Below, piece after piece: positions 47,391 through 58,806 of a stretch of 64,000 bases of DNA. The translations under genes and the position numbers were made by a program. The DNA lies in assembly GCA_036244855.1 (NCBI GenBank), contig BQKZ01000380.1, positions 23,749 through 87,748 of the forward strand, written 5' to 3'. Within the stretch, counting starts at the first letter, position 1; each line of letters starts with the position of its first letter. The DNA is from Temnopleurus reevesii. Taxonomy: Eukaryota > Echinodermata > Echinoidea > Temnopleuroida > Temnopleuridae. Under the pieces are notes generated by a model that saw nothing but the letters and a program-made list of their open reading frames with translations, was not told the DNA's origin and did no database searches.

Positions 47391-47673
47391 ATAGCCAGTG
47401 GTTTAGAAGTTCTGAATCTCGCCTTTCAACCAGAGAGTCATGGGTTCGAATCCCACCCATGGCGTTAATTTCCTTTAGCAAGAAATTCATCTACATTGTG
47501 CTGCGCTCAACCCAGGTGAGATGAATGGGTACTTACCAGGAATTTATTCCTTGAGAACGCTTACACGCCTAATACTGCTAAAGCCAGGGTAATAATGCTG
47601 CAGTTGTAGAGCACTTAGGGACTTCTCATGAAGAGGTGATAAGCTCCAAAAAGCTATTAATTATTATTGTCAT
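47391..47673 (+). mobile_element. tRNA-derived SINE, near full-length copy
   Basis: B-box GGTTCGAATC at 47443-47452; the body TTAATTTCCTTTAGCAAGAA and CTCAACCCAGGTGAGATGAA is well kept. The tail differs from the 4539 copy (GAGCACTTAGGGACTTCTCA) but also ends in ATT repeats, so it may be a different subfamily. Confidence 0.88.
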
Positions 47674-48599
47674 TTTAAGATCGATCTCTTTTTGAGTGAC
47701 ACAAATAACGACAATTTGGTCTAGGGTCCACTCCCACTCCCCTAGCTCTTTTCCTGAGAAGACCCTTAAGACTTGTTTCCAAATTTTGAAATCATGCCAT
47801 GATGATAGGAAACAGTTTTGCGAGTATCCCCCATTTGCAGGGGAACTTCGAAAGGAATTGACCTCCTACATGAGTATTTGACAGAGGGTGTAGGGAATAT
47901 ACCCCTTTCTGAATATTTGAAGGAGAATGTCATTAATCAGACCCCTTCATCAAATTTCCTCCGAAACGGGACTAGAAATATTACTTGCCCCCTCCCCCCC
48001 CCCCCTTCCCGAACAATCAGGAAAGCGACTAGACGTCACGAGCCCCTTGCCCTGAAGGGAAAAGATGGACTAGGGTCTAAGGCCTATTTGATAACGATAT
48101 TTTGATAATGTGATAAACGTTTGAATTTAAAGGAAACAAATTGTCGTTTTAAATTGTTTCCGCAAATACTTTTATCCCTTTTAGTCGGTGATTTTGTATT
48201 GGATTTCAAATCACTAACTTTCTCCCCTGTTCCTTCGCCATTGGAAGGAGAACTCCCCTCCACTTGGCTGTTCATAGAGGCATAGGAAATCGTACATTAG
48301 ACGGCTAATAATACACCTAATCCCATTGGCCTAACACAGACTTCGTTCCAAGTTTCTAAAGGAACACATTCACTCAGCTGTGCCCCCAAATCCACACTCT
48401 ATTACGATCTGATTGGACGTGTTTATATTTACTAATAAGCAAATGGCTTGCTGAATCAGAGGTAGGGTATCCACGCCCTTTGTCGTATAGCTGCGACATT
48501 AATCAGTATCACACCTGAGATTGTTCTAAGAATAGGTGATAATGAAGGGTTAACTGGAGTATCCTGGCGAGGTTTAGTCAGTAGCTATAGCCCCGGTCA

Positions 48600-48717
48600 C
48601 ATAGGACCCCGGAAGCAACACGATTCACCCCGACTCTTTGTTAATTCACAGCTAAGTGCCTCAGAGCAACGAGTCGGGGTGAATCGTGTTGCTTCCGGGG
48701 TCCTATGTGACCGGGGC
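48600..48717. mobile_element. Palindromic MITE, GCCCCGGTCACATAGG family, copy 1
   Basis: About 50-bp arms beginning GCCCCGGTCACATAGGACCC and the inverse ending GGTCCTATGTGACCGGGGC. Flanks TATA and TTAT each differ from TTAA by one base. Confidence 0.85.
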
Positions 48718-49175
48718 TTATGTCTATATTAATATTTCATCATGATGTGGAACAGTTGTGTTTGATGAGATCGACGGTTGAAAACATTTTTCACTATGCA
48801 TGTTATTCATAGGAGAGTCTTTTCATAGTTTATCATGAGTGGGTTTCCAGCTATCATGTGCATATCGTGAGTGGGGCGGGGGGGGGGGGGGGGGGGGCGG
48901 TTCTTGAGCCCGAGCGCAATGGTAGGAGGTAGAGGGGCGCGAAAATCGCTCATATTATTTTGTTCTTTTGTTTGGTTTTGCACGCTGCAGACCTTTAACG
49001 TATTCAGTGTTTCTAAAGAGAATCCGTCTCGTTTCATTTTAGTTTTCTAAAACAAATTTATCGTCTGACGGCAGACGTGTATGACGTGAGCACTCCAATA
49101 CCCAAGTCAACCAAACATGAACTTTGACAATCACAAAAATATACACATGACAATAGCTATGATCAAGATACTTTG

Positions 49176-49406
49176 ACAGTGGTGGATCCAAGATTTAAAA
49201 AAGAGGGGACGAGGACCATCAGGACTTGAACTGGCGAGCACCAAAGGTACGGAGCCCGAAGGGGGTCCGGGGGTATCAACCCGGATTTTTTTTAATCTAG
49301 AGCTGGGAGTAAATTTGGGAGTAAATCGTCGGTCGCCGAAAAATAGGAGCGTGCACCTTGAGTTGACCCACCCCCCCCCCTTCCCTCCTTACTGGATCCA
49401 CGCCTG
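49176..49406. mobile_element. Repeat with GGTGGATCCA / TGGATCCACGCC ends
   Basis: ACAGTGGTGGATCCA at the left and TGGATCCACGCCTG at the right are imperfect inverted repeats. The interior contains GGGGGTCCGGGGGTATC and a C run. Confidence 0.55.
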
Positions 49407-50690
49407 CTTGATGTATTAAAAGTATATACTCTGACAAAATAGTTAGTGTTGTACGCAAACTATATGATACAAGTACACATATATACGTTTATCTTCAATA
49501 ATACATTTGCTTAAATCTTTCATTGGCTAAAGATTCACACACACAAACAACGAACAAGATAATAATCGACAATTTGCATGAAATATTCGAAGTAATCCTA
49601 CTTTTCTTTCGTTCTCACGGCTGCGGACTGTACTGCAGTATTATATGTATCTGTTTCGGATTATATTTCTGAAAGCTATTCCTTTTGGCATAAAGCCATC
49701 GCCTTTTGAACATGACACGGAAGACGCTTGGAAAATATTTCTTTGAAAATAGTCTTAGTTCTCTACAGATACTTGTTAATAAATCAACAATACTATTAAC
49801 TGATTCTATAAGAAAATACAATATTACCAAACGTGTTCGGTTTTGTTCATTGTTTGAGAGATGAGATTTGTATCTCGGACGGTGTTTCAGCAGGCCGTTC
49901 TTTACGAAAGACTGGATTGCGCTATTAAGGAACTGATACCAGTTGTTCTGAAAGTCTGCCTTACACTTGTTCGTAACTTCGTGGAACGCCGTCCGGGATA
50001 TTCTTCTTAAACATAGCATGCCAGAAGATGAAATTAAAAGTCAGTATAATATGATTATACATCTGAAGTAATAATATGCATATTTGAAATACTGTGATGT
50101 ACTGAGACAAACCGTAAATATCTTTACTTTAATTATATGTGTATATAAATCGTTATTGAGGAAAGTTACCTCTTTCTTCTGACAAGACCTTTACGAGGTA
50201 TAGAACTAGTATACCAAGTTACTGGTAACGGTATATTGCAAAATCTACCAAAGTCCCGGTCGCAGCCATGATATGGATGCATACAAGCTTGGCGCCATTT
50301 GCGTTTCCCGAGAGTAGCGAAGGAAGTATCAGGTAGCTGTCAATCAACCTAGAGCACCTGGTTGGCGATCTCGCCATCTGCGAAGCACATCGGCAAAGGC
50401 TAGGCAAATTCGTCACTTTGGCAACGTCCGTGATATTGGACGTTGACGACGTTCGTGCTCCTGGAACGTGGCATCATGGCCAACGTCATCTACATTTATC
50501 TGAACGTCCTCACATGGCAACGATTATATCTGTCAGCTGGTCAGGCAAATAGTCGCATCTGCGTCTCTTTGGGAAGGGTAGTTCCATCCACGTTCTTTGG
50601 CGGCCGTTTGTAATTGTTCACAAAGCACTTTTGATGCCAAATGCATAGGGTCCAGATGAAAGTACATTGTTAATAGCTTCCTGAACGTGT

Positions 50691-51899
50691 TCATGAGAAC
50701 ATGGTCGCTTCCGCCCATATCGATTCCATCATCCGCGATGCCTCGCTACTCTCATCACTTCCCTTTCCTTCATTCCCATTATCATCAAAACTAAACAGAC
50801 TGAACTTTATCGAGCTACTCAGTACGTCATCTTTACTTTTCACTGAGCTATCCAATTCGTCCTGGTTCATCACGTGCTCTTCCTCTTCCTCGTCTTCCTC
50901 CTCGAACGTCATGCGGTCAAAGCTGCGACCACTTGACCGGAGATCGCGGGGGACGTCTTGGAGTCTTAGCTCTTCCAACGAGGACGTGAACGATGAGGAA
51001 GATGACACGAAGGAAGACGACGACATCGAGTCTCGTTTGCTGTCTTCTTTCATGACGAAGCGATGGACGACTTCGCTGCTGCTCGTGCTCTTCAGCGATG
51101 GCGTCGGGGATGTCGATATGGGCGGAGGGGGCGGGGGAGGAAGACTTGGTTTCTCGCTGGAGTTCTTAAGACTATCCGTAAGGCTTTTTCTCTTATTTAC
51201 TGGTGGAGGAGGGACACTGGGTTTATCGATCGAGTTGTTTAAACCATCTGAAGTAAGGCTTTTTCTTTTCTGAACAGGTGGTGGAGGAACGATTGGTTTC
51301 TCGATTGAGTTCTTAAGACCATCAGTAAGGCTTTTCCTCTTATTCACCGGTGGAGGGGGAACGATTGGTTTCTCTATTCTGCTGTGGTTGTTCAAACCAC
51401 CTGAGGTGACACCATTTCTGAGACTCACCGGTGCTTTAATTATTTGATCCAAACTGTTATTCGTGTTCCTGCTGTAGCCATTAGCATTGTGATTAACTGT
51501 TGGCGTCGCGGTCGTCGCTCCATGCGTAGAGTTCCCATTAATTGCACTCTTACTTGTGGTGAAGTCAGCCGAGGGCATGACTTCGTCAACCGACGACCTA
51601 GTTACAGTTATCGTCTCATGCACCTGTTTGACCTGTTTGAACTCCATCACCGGCTCCTCCTCGTTCTCTTCCTTGATCATGTTAATCCCATTCGTCGTCG
51701 GAGGCGAGCCGGAGATCGACGAGAAGCTATCGTTTCGTTGTCCGCTCGACGACCAGCTCGTTGGGAAGTCACTCTTTTCCGAACAATCGCAGTCGTCATC
51801 GACCTCATCCTGGTTGATTTTGTTCTTGAGGTCGCGTATCTTCGACTGGAGCGTAAACAGTGTGCGGGTCAGCTCCTGGTCTGTGTTACGTAAGTCCAT
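50691..51899 (-). CDS. Proline-rich repeat protein, last coding exon (possible LURAP1/FAM89-like)
   Basis: A 402-codon open exon. On the minus strand a long pyrimidine tract and CGCAG precede ATGGACTTACG at 51899, so this looks like an internal acceptor with upstream exon(s) not found. Alternatively the intron is in the 5' UTR and the ATG is the start. Residues from 1 (ATG): a short predicted helix LRNTDQELTRTLFTLQSKIR (about 3-30); acidic/Ser-rich segment; three near-identical 24-25-residue repeats EKPIVPPPPVNKRKSLTDGL plus a fourth partial one (175-255); a Ser-rich block; an acidic EEEDEEEEE run; and the C-terminal SRMMESIWAEATMFS. The repeats combine a PPPP ligand (SH3/EVH1-like) with a basophilic kinase motif KRKSLT. 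Coding is supported by length, repeat periodicity and low chance of such an open frame. The helix pattern L-R-x2-D-x2-L-x3-L-x-T-L-x3-I resembles LURAP1/FAM89 proteins. That assignment is tentative. Confidence 0.7.
   Translation of the reverse strand: MDLRNTDQELTRTLFTLQSKIRDLKNKINQDEVDDDCDCSEKSDFPTSWSSSGQRNDSFSSISGSPPTTNGINMIKEENEEEPVMEFKQVKQVHETITVTRSSVDEVMPSADFTTSKSAINGNSTHGATTATPTVNHNANGYSRNTNNSLDQIIKAPVSLRNGVTSGGLNNHSRIEKPIVPPPPVNKRKSLTDGLKNSIEKPIVPPPPVQKRKSLTSDGLNNSIDKPSVPPPPVNKRKSLTDSLKNSSEKPSLPPPPPPPISTSPTPSLKSTSSSEVVHRFVMKEDSKRDSMSSSSFVSSSSSFTSSLEELRLQDVPRDLRSSGRSFDRMTFEEEDEEEEEHVMNQDELDSSVKSKDDVLSSSIKFSLFSFDDNGNEGKGSDESSEASRMMESIWAEATMFS
51135..51377 (-). repeat. In-frame 72-75-bp tandem repeat within the proline-rich exon
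   Basis: Units read IEKPIVPPPPVNKRKSLTDG, IEKPIVPPPPVQKRKSLTSD and IDKPSVPPPPVNKRKSLTDS, each followed by L[KN]NS, then a degenerate SEKPSLPPPP unit. A diverged unit may precede them (APVSLRNGVTSGGLNNHS). Confidence 0.9.
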
Positions 51900-53017
51900 C
51901 TGCGATGCACACAAAAAAAGGAAAGAAGAAAAGAGAGAAAATTTAATAACGGGGTATCATAAAGAGTTCGGAACTGGAAAACACCATAAGAATCAAATGA
52001 AGATGTTACTATCAATACCACCCATACAATAGATCGTACACCTCGAGTATCTCCCCCCCCCCCCCTCCCACCCGATACATTAGTCGAAATTTGCCAGGAT
52101 CCAAGAGAATGGATAATAGACAAAACGAAATTGTCTTCCTCATGATCCCTCTTGACGCATCACATGGCTGAGTTTAATAGCAACATGCCTGATTTAACTT
52201 AACTATCACAATTTTCTGGCAATATAACCAAGGAATTAATTCTTGGTATAACAGAAGACTAACAAATACCCTGGTAACTTGGGGCCGGATTAAAAGAGTT
52301 TGTGCTGGTCAATGACTCGGGAAGGGGGGAATTTAACCATGAGCACTTCTTTTCGTGCAGCAAGTGCTTGGGCCAGGCTTTATAATAACATTAAATGTTG
52401 GCACTACACTCGGTTTAATGGCTATGGGATGCGTCATGAAGGATAACAAGGAAGACATTATCCATTGTCCATTTATTACGGATAGGAACTGGTTTTCATC
52501 AAAGAACAGACACTCTTGCAAATGATTAATTAATTTAATTGTCTTCTTTATTGAAATCAGGGTCGTCAAATTCAAGCATTGGAGGTCTGCTTTGCAAAGG
52601 AGCCCTGGGAGACTCAGAGTTCCATTTATACAATACACATTTTCGATTCATTATTTTTTAAAGGAAATATTCAATCAGCACATGAAAGACCGATTTACAC
52701 TCCCTATTTTTTCTTTCAAAGAAATGATCATGAATACTGAGGATCAAGTGGGAAATGTTTTAACGGGTTATGCCTCTGTTCTTTCTGCTGTTACATTGCA
52801 TGTCAGAATACTTGGTAACCTGCTATCACTACGAGTGCTCACGACAATGGGTCTGACTCAGTGATCCCAATGCGATCAAATTGTTCCAAGCTTTATTGTT
52901 ATAGCAGGTAACCAAAGAATTTTAGTAATATGTTGAACACAATACGCAGTAATATTTCATTATGTAAAGTTTCCATCTATCGAATTGCAAGACAAATCAA
53001 TAATGTTGGGACATCTG

Positions 53018-53122
53018 CGGCCCGGTAACATAAAGGGGTTACGATTCACTGTGGTACACACTTTGCGATAGAATTACGATGTTTGCCCTAAATTTAATCA
53101 CATCTTTTATGTCACAGGCCCC
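53018..53122. mobile_element. MITE, GGGCCCGTAACATAAA family, copy 2
   Basis: CGGCCCGGTAACATAAAGGG at the left and CTTTTATGTCACAGGCCCC at the right. Confidence 0.7.
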
Positions 53123-53467
53123 AGACAAAGCCCCGTTCCAAAACATGTATTATTTCAAGAACATGATTTCGACCTTCCTAAACACTCGCCGCCTCAAGAG
53201 CGTTAGGAGTTTCCTGCATCATGTGCATGGGGCCAATCTTAGCTACAAAGTCACAGCTGGCAGCTGCCAAACATATTCGTCTGAATATCGTATACCCTTT
53301 TCACTCTTATACGGTGAACATCCGGATACACACCGGAATATTTTCCCCAGCCTTATCGGACAATAATTCAGGAAAATAAAAATTACTGAGAAAACATTCC
53401 GAGTGCCATATCAGACTGTTATTCACCCATTTGTTCACTGAAAACATACTATGCCATGTAAACACCA

Positions 53468-53622
53468 GGGCCCCGTAACATAAAGGTTTGCGATTAATCG
53501 CTATTTGATTTTGCGATCAATTGCAAACTTTAGTACATGATTTGCCATAGACTTGCGATTGAAATCAATCATTATTTCAATCGCTATCAGATTAGCAATT
53601 GATCGCAAATGTTACGGGCCCC
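53468..53622. mobile_element. MITE, GGGCCCGTAACATAAA family, copy 3
   Basis: GGGCCCCGTAACATAAAGGT at the left, GCAAATGTTACGGGCCCC at the right, with several inner CGATTAATCGC / GCGATCAATTGC inverted words. Confidence 0.8.
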
Positions 53623-54839
53623 AGATATAGTGTGAATGGGGGTAATATTGGGGTCGGGCTACCCTATCCATGCTTGTTTATCTGTTTATAGGCACAGGCA
53701 AATGTTTCGTATTAAACCCTGACATACGTTTCCATCAATCTCTCACGAAATAGCCATGGAAGTTACTGACGACGAAACACGAGGTAAATGCAGGGTAAAC
53801 TTCGGGGAAAGTGTAAACGGGGTATCATATTATAAGAGTCAGATGCAGGCATGACTCTTTCATGACCTACGTAAGGCATCATTGTTTCTACAAAAATTTA
53901 AAGAATAAAAACACCGCAATGCAACTTTCACATCCTTGGAAATGGCGCCTGAATGACATCAAACCCTAAATGATGAGGTCATACTTCGATCACTTTGACA
54001 TTGTCCATGCATAATGGCACCCACGTGAGTTTAGCGCCCTCATTAGTTTTGTCAGAGAGAGGGTGAAAATGGCAAAAATGACACAATATTCCCTGGTGAA
54101 AGAAAGAAAAGTATTTTCGAATATGGATGAGTCCAAGATAATAAAAAAAGGACATTCTATACACAATTCAAAAGTGATGCATTTGTTCGTCATGACAGAT
54201 TCGTCTCCTTCTTCATGAGCTTCAATAAGTACAGGAAGAACAGAGCCATTGATATATCAATGGCTCTGAATGGAGTGCTCCTTCCGTTATTTTAGAATTT
54301 GAAATATTTGTCTATATGTATTGAATTTTAGTTGTATATATTCATGTATATTGTTTTCCATGTATTCTGATTATTTTTATGACGGTAAATAAAACCAAAC
54401 CAAGCCTAAATAATTGTACAAAAAGACCTGAACAAAGTAAGGAGTGCCTCCTTGCGATCATGAAAACCTTAATAGGCTCCCTAAACATTTTCAAAAGTAC
54501 CCATGCTATATTGATTATGAGAAAGGATGAATCAAGGCATCATATGTCACCATGATCAAGAAAACTTTTTATAAACTGGGCAAGCAGCAAACCATTTGTA
54601 ACACTACTTGACCTTGTCCCCATCCATTGCCCGGGGATCTGAGAAGCCAGGATTAGCATCAACATCCGAATCCGGTACCTCCGATAAAAAATCCGATAGA
54701 TGAAACAATGACAAAGATGCCATCATCTTCTTTCCTAATCATGGAGGACGATCTCTCCCAGGACAATGTCTCATGTCCCATCCTTCTTGAGTGACTGGAA
54801 ATATTTCAGCTGGAGGGGAGGAAATCCATAATTACAGCT

Positions 54840-55400
54840 ACTATTTCATCACTCTTCTCTTGACTTCCCTCGGACGTCCAGAAGAAGACAGGGTCTGGGT
54901 TAATACCCTCAGACAGAATTTCCTCGGCCTCCAACATGCCCCCTACCCCATTACAACAGTACCCCTCCCCCTCCCAACTGTACCCCTCCTCTCGCCACTA
55001 TTTTCTTAGCTACACTCTGACGTCCAGAAGAAGACTGAGAGAAGGGTCTGGGTTAATACCCTCAGACAAAGTTTCCTCCAACACCCCTTACCCCATTCCT
55101 CCTGAATTAACCCCTCTCTTCTCCATTGTACCCCCTTAACTGAACTCCTCCCTTTCACTCTTCTCTTCGGGTGTCCAGAAGAATACAGACAGAAGGGTCT
55201 GGGTTAATACGCTCAGACAGAGTTTCCTCCAACATGCCCCTTACCCCATCATAAACTGTACCCATCCCCTCCACTGTAACCCCTCCTCCCTAACTGAACC
55301 ACTCTATCCCACTTTTCTCTTCTGGCGTCCAAAAGAACAAGGGTCTGGGTTAATACTCCACAGACAGAGTTTCCTCCAATATTCCCCGACCCCCTCCCAG
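54840..55400 (+). repeat. Four-copy minisatellite, about 150-bp period
   Basis: GGTCTGGGTTAATAC starts at 54892, 55045, 55196 and 55342, each preceded by GTCCAGAAGAA-like and followed by CAGACAGAGTTTCCTCCAA-like sequence, then CCCCTACCCC-rich filler. Confidence 0.9.
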
Positions 55401-58400
55401 CTGTACCCTTCACATTCCTAAGACGTCTTAATTTTTGGGCCACCCTCTGAACATCGACAAAAACGTTGTTGCAACATGCATTGTATCATTGTATGTGATG
55501 AGAGTGGTACAAAAACAGTAAAAGACCATTTCGTCGTAAAAAAATTGAGCCTTTATACATGCTTGACCATTAGCTAGAATTGGCATGGTTTCGTAAGAAT
55601 CTTATTCATGCACATCATGCAACATTATGTAAACTTATAGTTAAACAGTGCAATATCAAACTTTCTTACTTTCTCACAGATGTGAGGTCCTGGAACATGA
55701 ATGAGTTCAAAAGTTTAACCACATTTTCTGCTGACATGAGCAATGAAACCTATGCATATCATTTCAAGACAGAAAACGAGAAATAAATCTCACATTCTAC
55801 CGGTAAAAGTAGACATTAATCTGGCTTTAAACTACAAACAGGAAGAGAGTCTGGACCCAAAACTATATGAATGAGTCATTACCTACGTGGGACATTACAA
55901 GAGGCATCGCAAGGTCAAGTTCATTGACAAATTGATATCCTTCAGATAGTGCTCGGATCTTTATATGTATTTTCTATTTGGTATTTAAACTATTACTGAT
56001 CGTAACTTGCCATGGATTTTTGCAAAGCCCCCCTGTGAATGAAACTTTCCTATTCAGCGCTACCTCCATTCGCGCGTGGACATGGTGAAGGGGGGGGGGG
56101 GGCGTCAAACTACTGATATCCTTTTGTCGATCTGTCGATTTTACTTTGTTACTCATCAGCATATATTCAGGTTAACCTTGTGGAATAACCCAGATTAATG
56201 ATGACCCGATAATATAGACGGTATAATACGAGCTAGGTTTTAACAGGCTAATAAATTCAAATGACCTCACAAGAGAATTAACCTCAGAATATCAATGTGC
56301 TTATATTTCAAGGTGTAATATCATTCATACTTGGAAACTAAATCGTCTGTCAAGGTTTTATAAGACAAAAAAATGCTGTTTAATTGCGCTTCGGTTGCCA
56401 TTTTCTTTACAATATCATGTGATTTCACTTTGATAACAAACAAACAAATAAGGCCAGATCGAGCATTGAAATATTGTTTCGGAAATCAAAATAATCTACA
56501 AAAATAATGAACAAAGAATCATTCTGATTGATATCTCTTTTTCATAAAGTGGGATAAAAAAAAATCGATGCCTGCTTTTGGGTGCTTACTCAATGCCAAA
56601 CTTTGCGTTCCAATGCTAAAAAGTAAGAAAATCGCAATACGTGGAGGATAAATTTATATGACCACACTAAAATGATTATGTAGATGTGTTGCCTCTCAGT
56701 CTGAGAGGAAAACATGTCAAGGATTGTTGTGTTTACTGTCCATTAATTCTGTTTTTCTTTTCAAAATTCGACATTAAAAAACAGTACACACCCACCCTCG
56801 AATGAGGGTTTCGAAATGCAAGACGAGGAATGCGGTGTGTATTGGTGCACCTTTGTGTCTTTATTTGCTAATCATTGTTGATTGAAAGTCAGGCGATGAA
56901 AGAATGTAAAATCTCGACAAAGATCAGGAAACCGACACAATAGAGTGGGAATTTTAATTCCGAAAAACACGGAATATTTGTGGCATGAGGCAAAAAACAG
57001 AATCGATTGCCGAATACCAACGTCTGTGGTGGAATACGTGCAGTTTTTAATTAGAAGTATACCACTCAGAAATGTCAATGACGAGAAAGTTTGAACTTCT
57101 CAAAGAGAAATATGTTTTCAAGGCTACAGCACTGCCATTTTGTATGTTTTGATTTCATAAGGCAATTGGTACGAGTTATTGTGGAATAGGCCAACTACTA
57201 GTACTAGGTCGAATGTATTTTTAGATATGAAAATATTATTCTCTCATTGTCACAAACTTCTCTAGCATCAAAGTATTTAAGAATGAGAAGGGAAAAACAG
57301 TGAAGATTGCTCGGTTACGCTCTCTTATTTCATTTTTCAAAATGCCTCCTACAAAATGAGGCAATATCGTTCGTGTTTTTCACGAATTGATAGCGGCAGA
57401 CGGGAAATGTTTCACAAAATCATCAATATATTTGGCATTCGAACAATATAGGCCGACGTGCTCTTCTCTATGACTAACGTGCTGTACGTTTAGCTCCCTT
57501 TGGACTTGTTGCTATATCGGAATTTCTTTTTCTTCATGCAACACTTCCCTTCACCCATACCGTCACTTCGTGAAAATACGGACGATATTATATAAGTATG
57601 GCCAATACATAAAGTGTGACCAATGGCTTATAACTTTGCCAAGTATTTGATAATTCACCGCAATACATCGGGACAGTTAAAGATTCATCAGAAAATTGCT
57701 AGTGTGCCTAATATCATACTAGGAATACCGGGCAGCCACCAGATAAACATCGGATAAATGTGAATGGGGTATTGGTGTGTCCGAACATTCGATCTCATGA
57801 CGTAGTCCATTTTGAAGGACTTTCGTGACTTCGGACTGCTCACAAAAGCCATTGTTGATTAAACAGAACAAACAAGAATTATGTTGATTTGAATATATAA
57901 TTCGGCTTATATACACCCAACTTATAAGTAACTCGAGAGCCTCTTTCAAAGCATATAATGTTGATGTAGAGACTAGACAAAATAATACATTCAGTATGCA
58001 TGAGATTCTGTTTCTAGTTGCATTCCTTCATGTGCAACAATGCTTATTCAGAAGCATCGAGCGGTTATAATTATGTGGAGGAGGTATTTCCCCAACATTA
58101 TTGATACAGGCAGATAGATAGATCTTCCTATCTCCGTGATATAGGGCTTCCTTTCAAAACAAGCAACATTGCATTATGCATAGCTCAATGCACTGTGTAC
58201 AAGGACACTGAAAAGACCAACCTATTTAGCTGATGCAAACAGAAGAAAACAACCATTTTACAATAATAGTGACTCTCCCAGATATTTCCCCCCATTCAAA
58301 ATGCTATCCCACCTACTGGACATATTCCTGTGCAAAATTAACAAACACATCATACACTCACTTTGCAATTATGATTACATGTGGGTATGGTTGTAAGTAG

Positions 58401-58419
58401 TATCCTGAATGATATAAAC

Positions 58420-58806
58420 TTAAACTTAAACTTCTGTTGATACCTTACAATCCTGTTAGACGGCTGAGATCATCTGATTCTAAACTACTCACTGTTCCGA
58501 AAACTAAGAAATCATGGGGGAATAGGTCATTTGCACATGCAGCACCTTATCTCTGGAATCAATTACCGCAAGAAATACGCGATGTGCAAACTGTTGAATG
58601 TTTAAAAAATGCGCTCAAAACCCATCTGTTCATAAGTGCTTTCAATTAGTATCTACACATATATATCTCATTTCTTATCTATTTGTGCTTTTGTTGTTGT
58701 ACCTATTGCTTCTACTTCTCTTTAAATTTTCCTGTCCTGCGCCTTGAGCACATTATTCATGTGGAATCTGGCGCATTAAAAGTACCCCTATTATTATTAT
58801 TATTAT
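58420..58806 (+). mobile_element. 5'-truncated non-LTR retrotransposon (ORF2 C-terminus and 3' tail)
   Basis: The reading frame to the stop at 58649 gives RRLRSSDSKLLTVPKTKKSW, GNRSFAHAAPYLWNQLPQEI and LKNALKTHLF, the standard C-terminus of CR1/L2/Jockey-like ORF2. The 3' UTR contains GCGCCTTGAGCAC (58739-58751) and ends in (ATT)n. Catalytic RT motifs are absent because of truncation, so it is not autonomous. Confidence 0.85.

Larger units (their letters stand above)
40743..50690. other. MAIP1 3' UTR and intergenic region
   Basis: No supported coding exon. A 134-codon minus-strand frame (49615-50019) has no known domain. Contains poly-T, the gap, CAT repeats, a SINE and MITEs, and a 20-base G run at 48878-48897. 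Confidence 0.55.

Noticed and set aside
49615..50019. 134-codon minus-strand frame, Arg/Lys-rich
   Set aside because: No family recognised and no splice or promoter support; left as unproven.
50533..50718. 61-codon frame overlapping the end of the proline-rich exon in another phase
   Set aside because: No sign of a frameshift or splice linking it; most likely 3' UTR.
50701..51893. Plus-strand frames of 149-190 codons
   Set aside because: Antisense shadows of the proline-rich exon, which has clear protein repeats on the minus strand.
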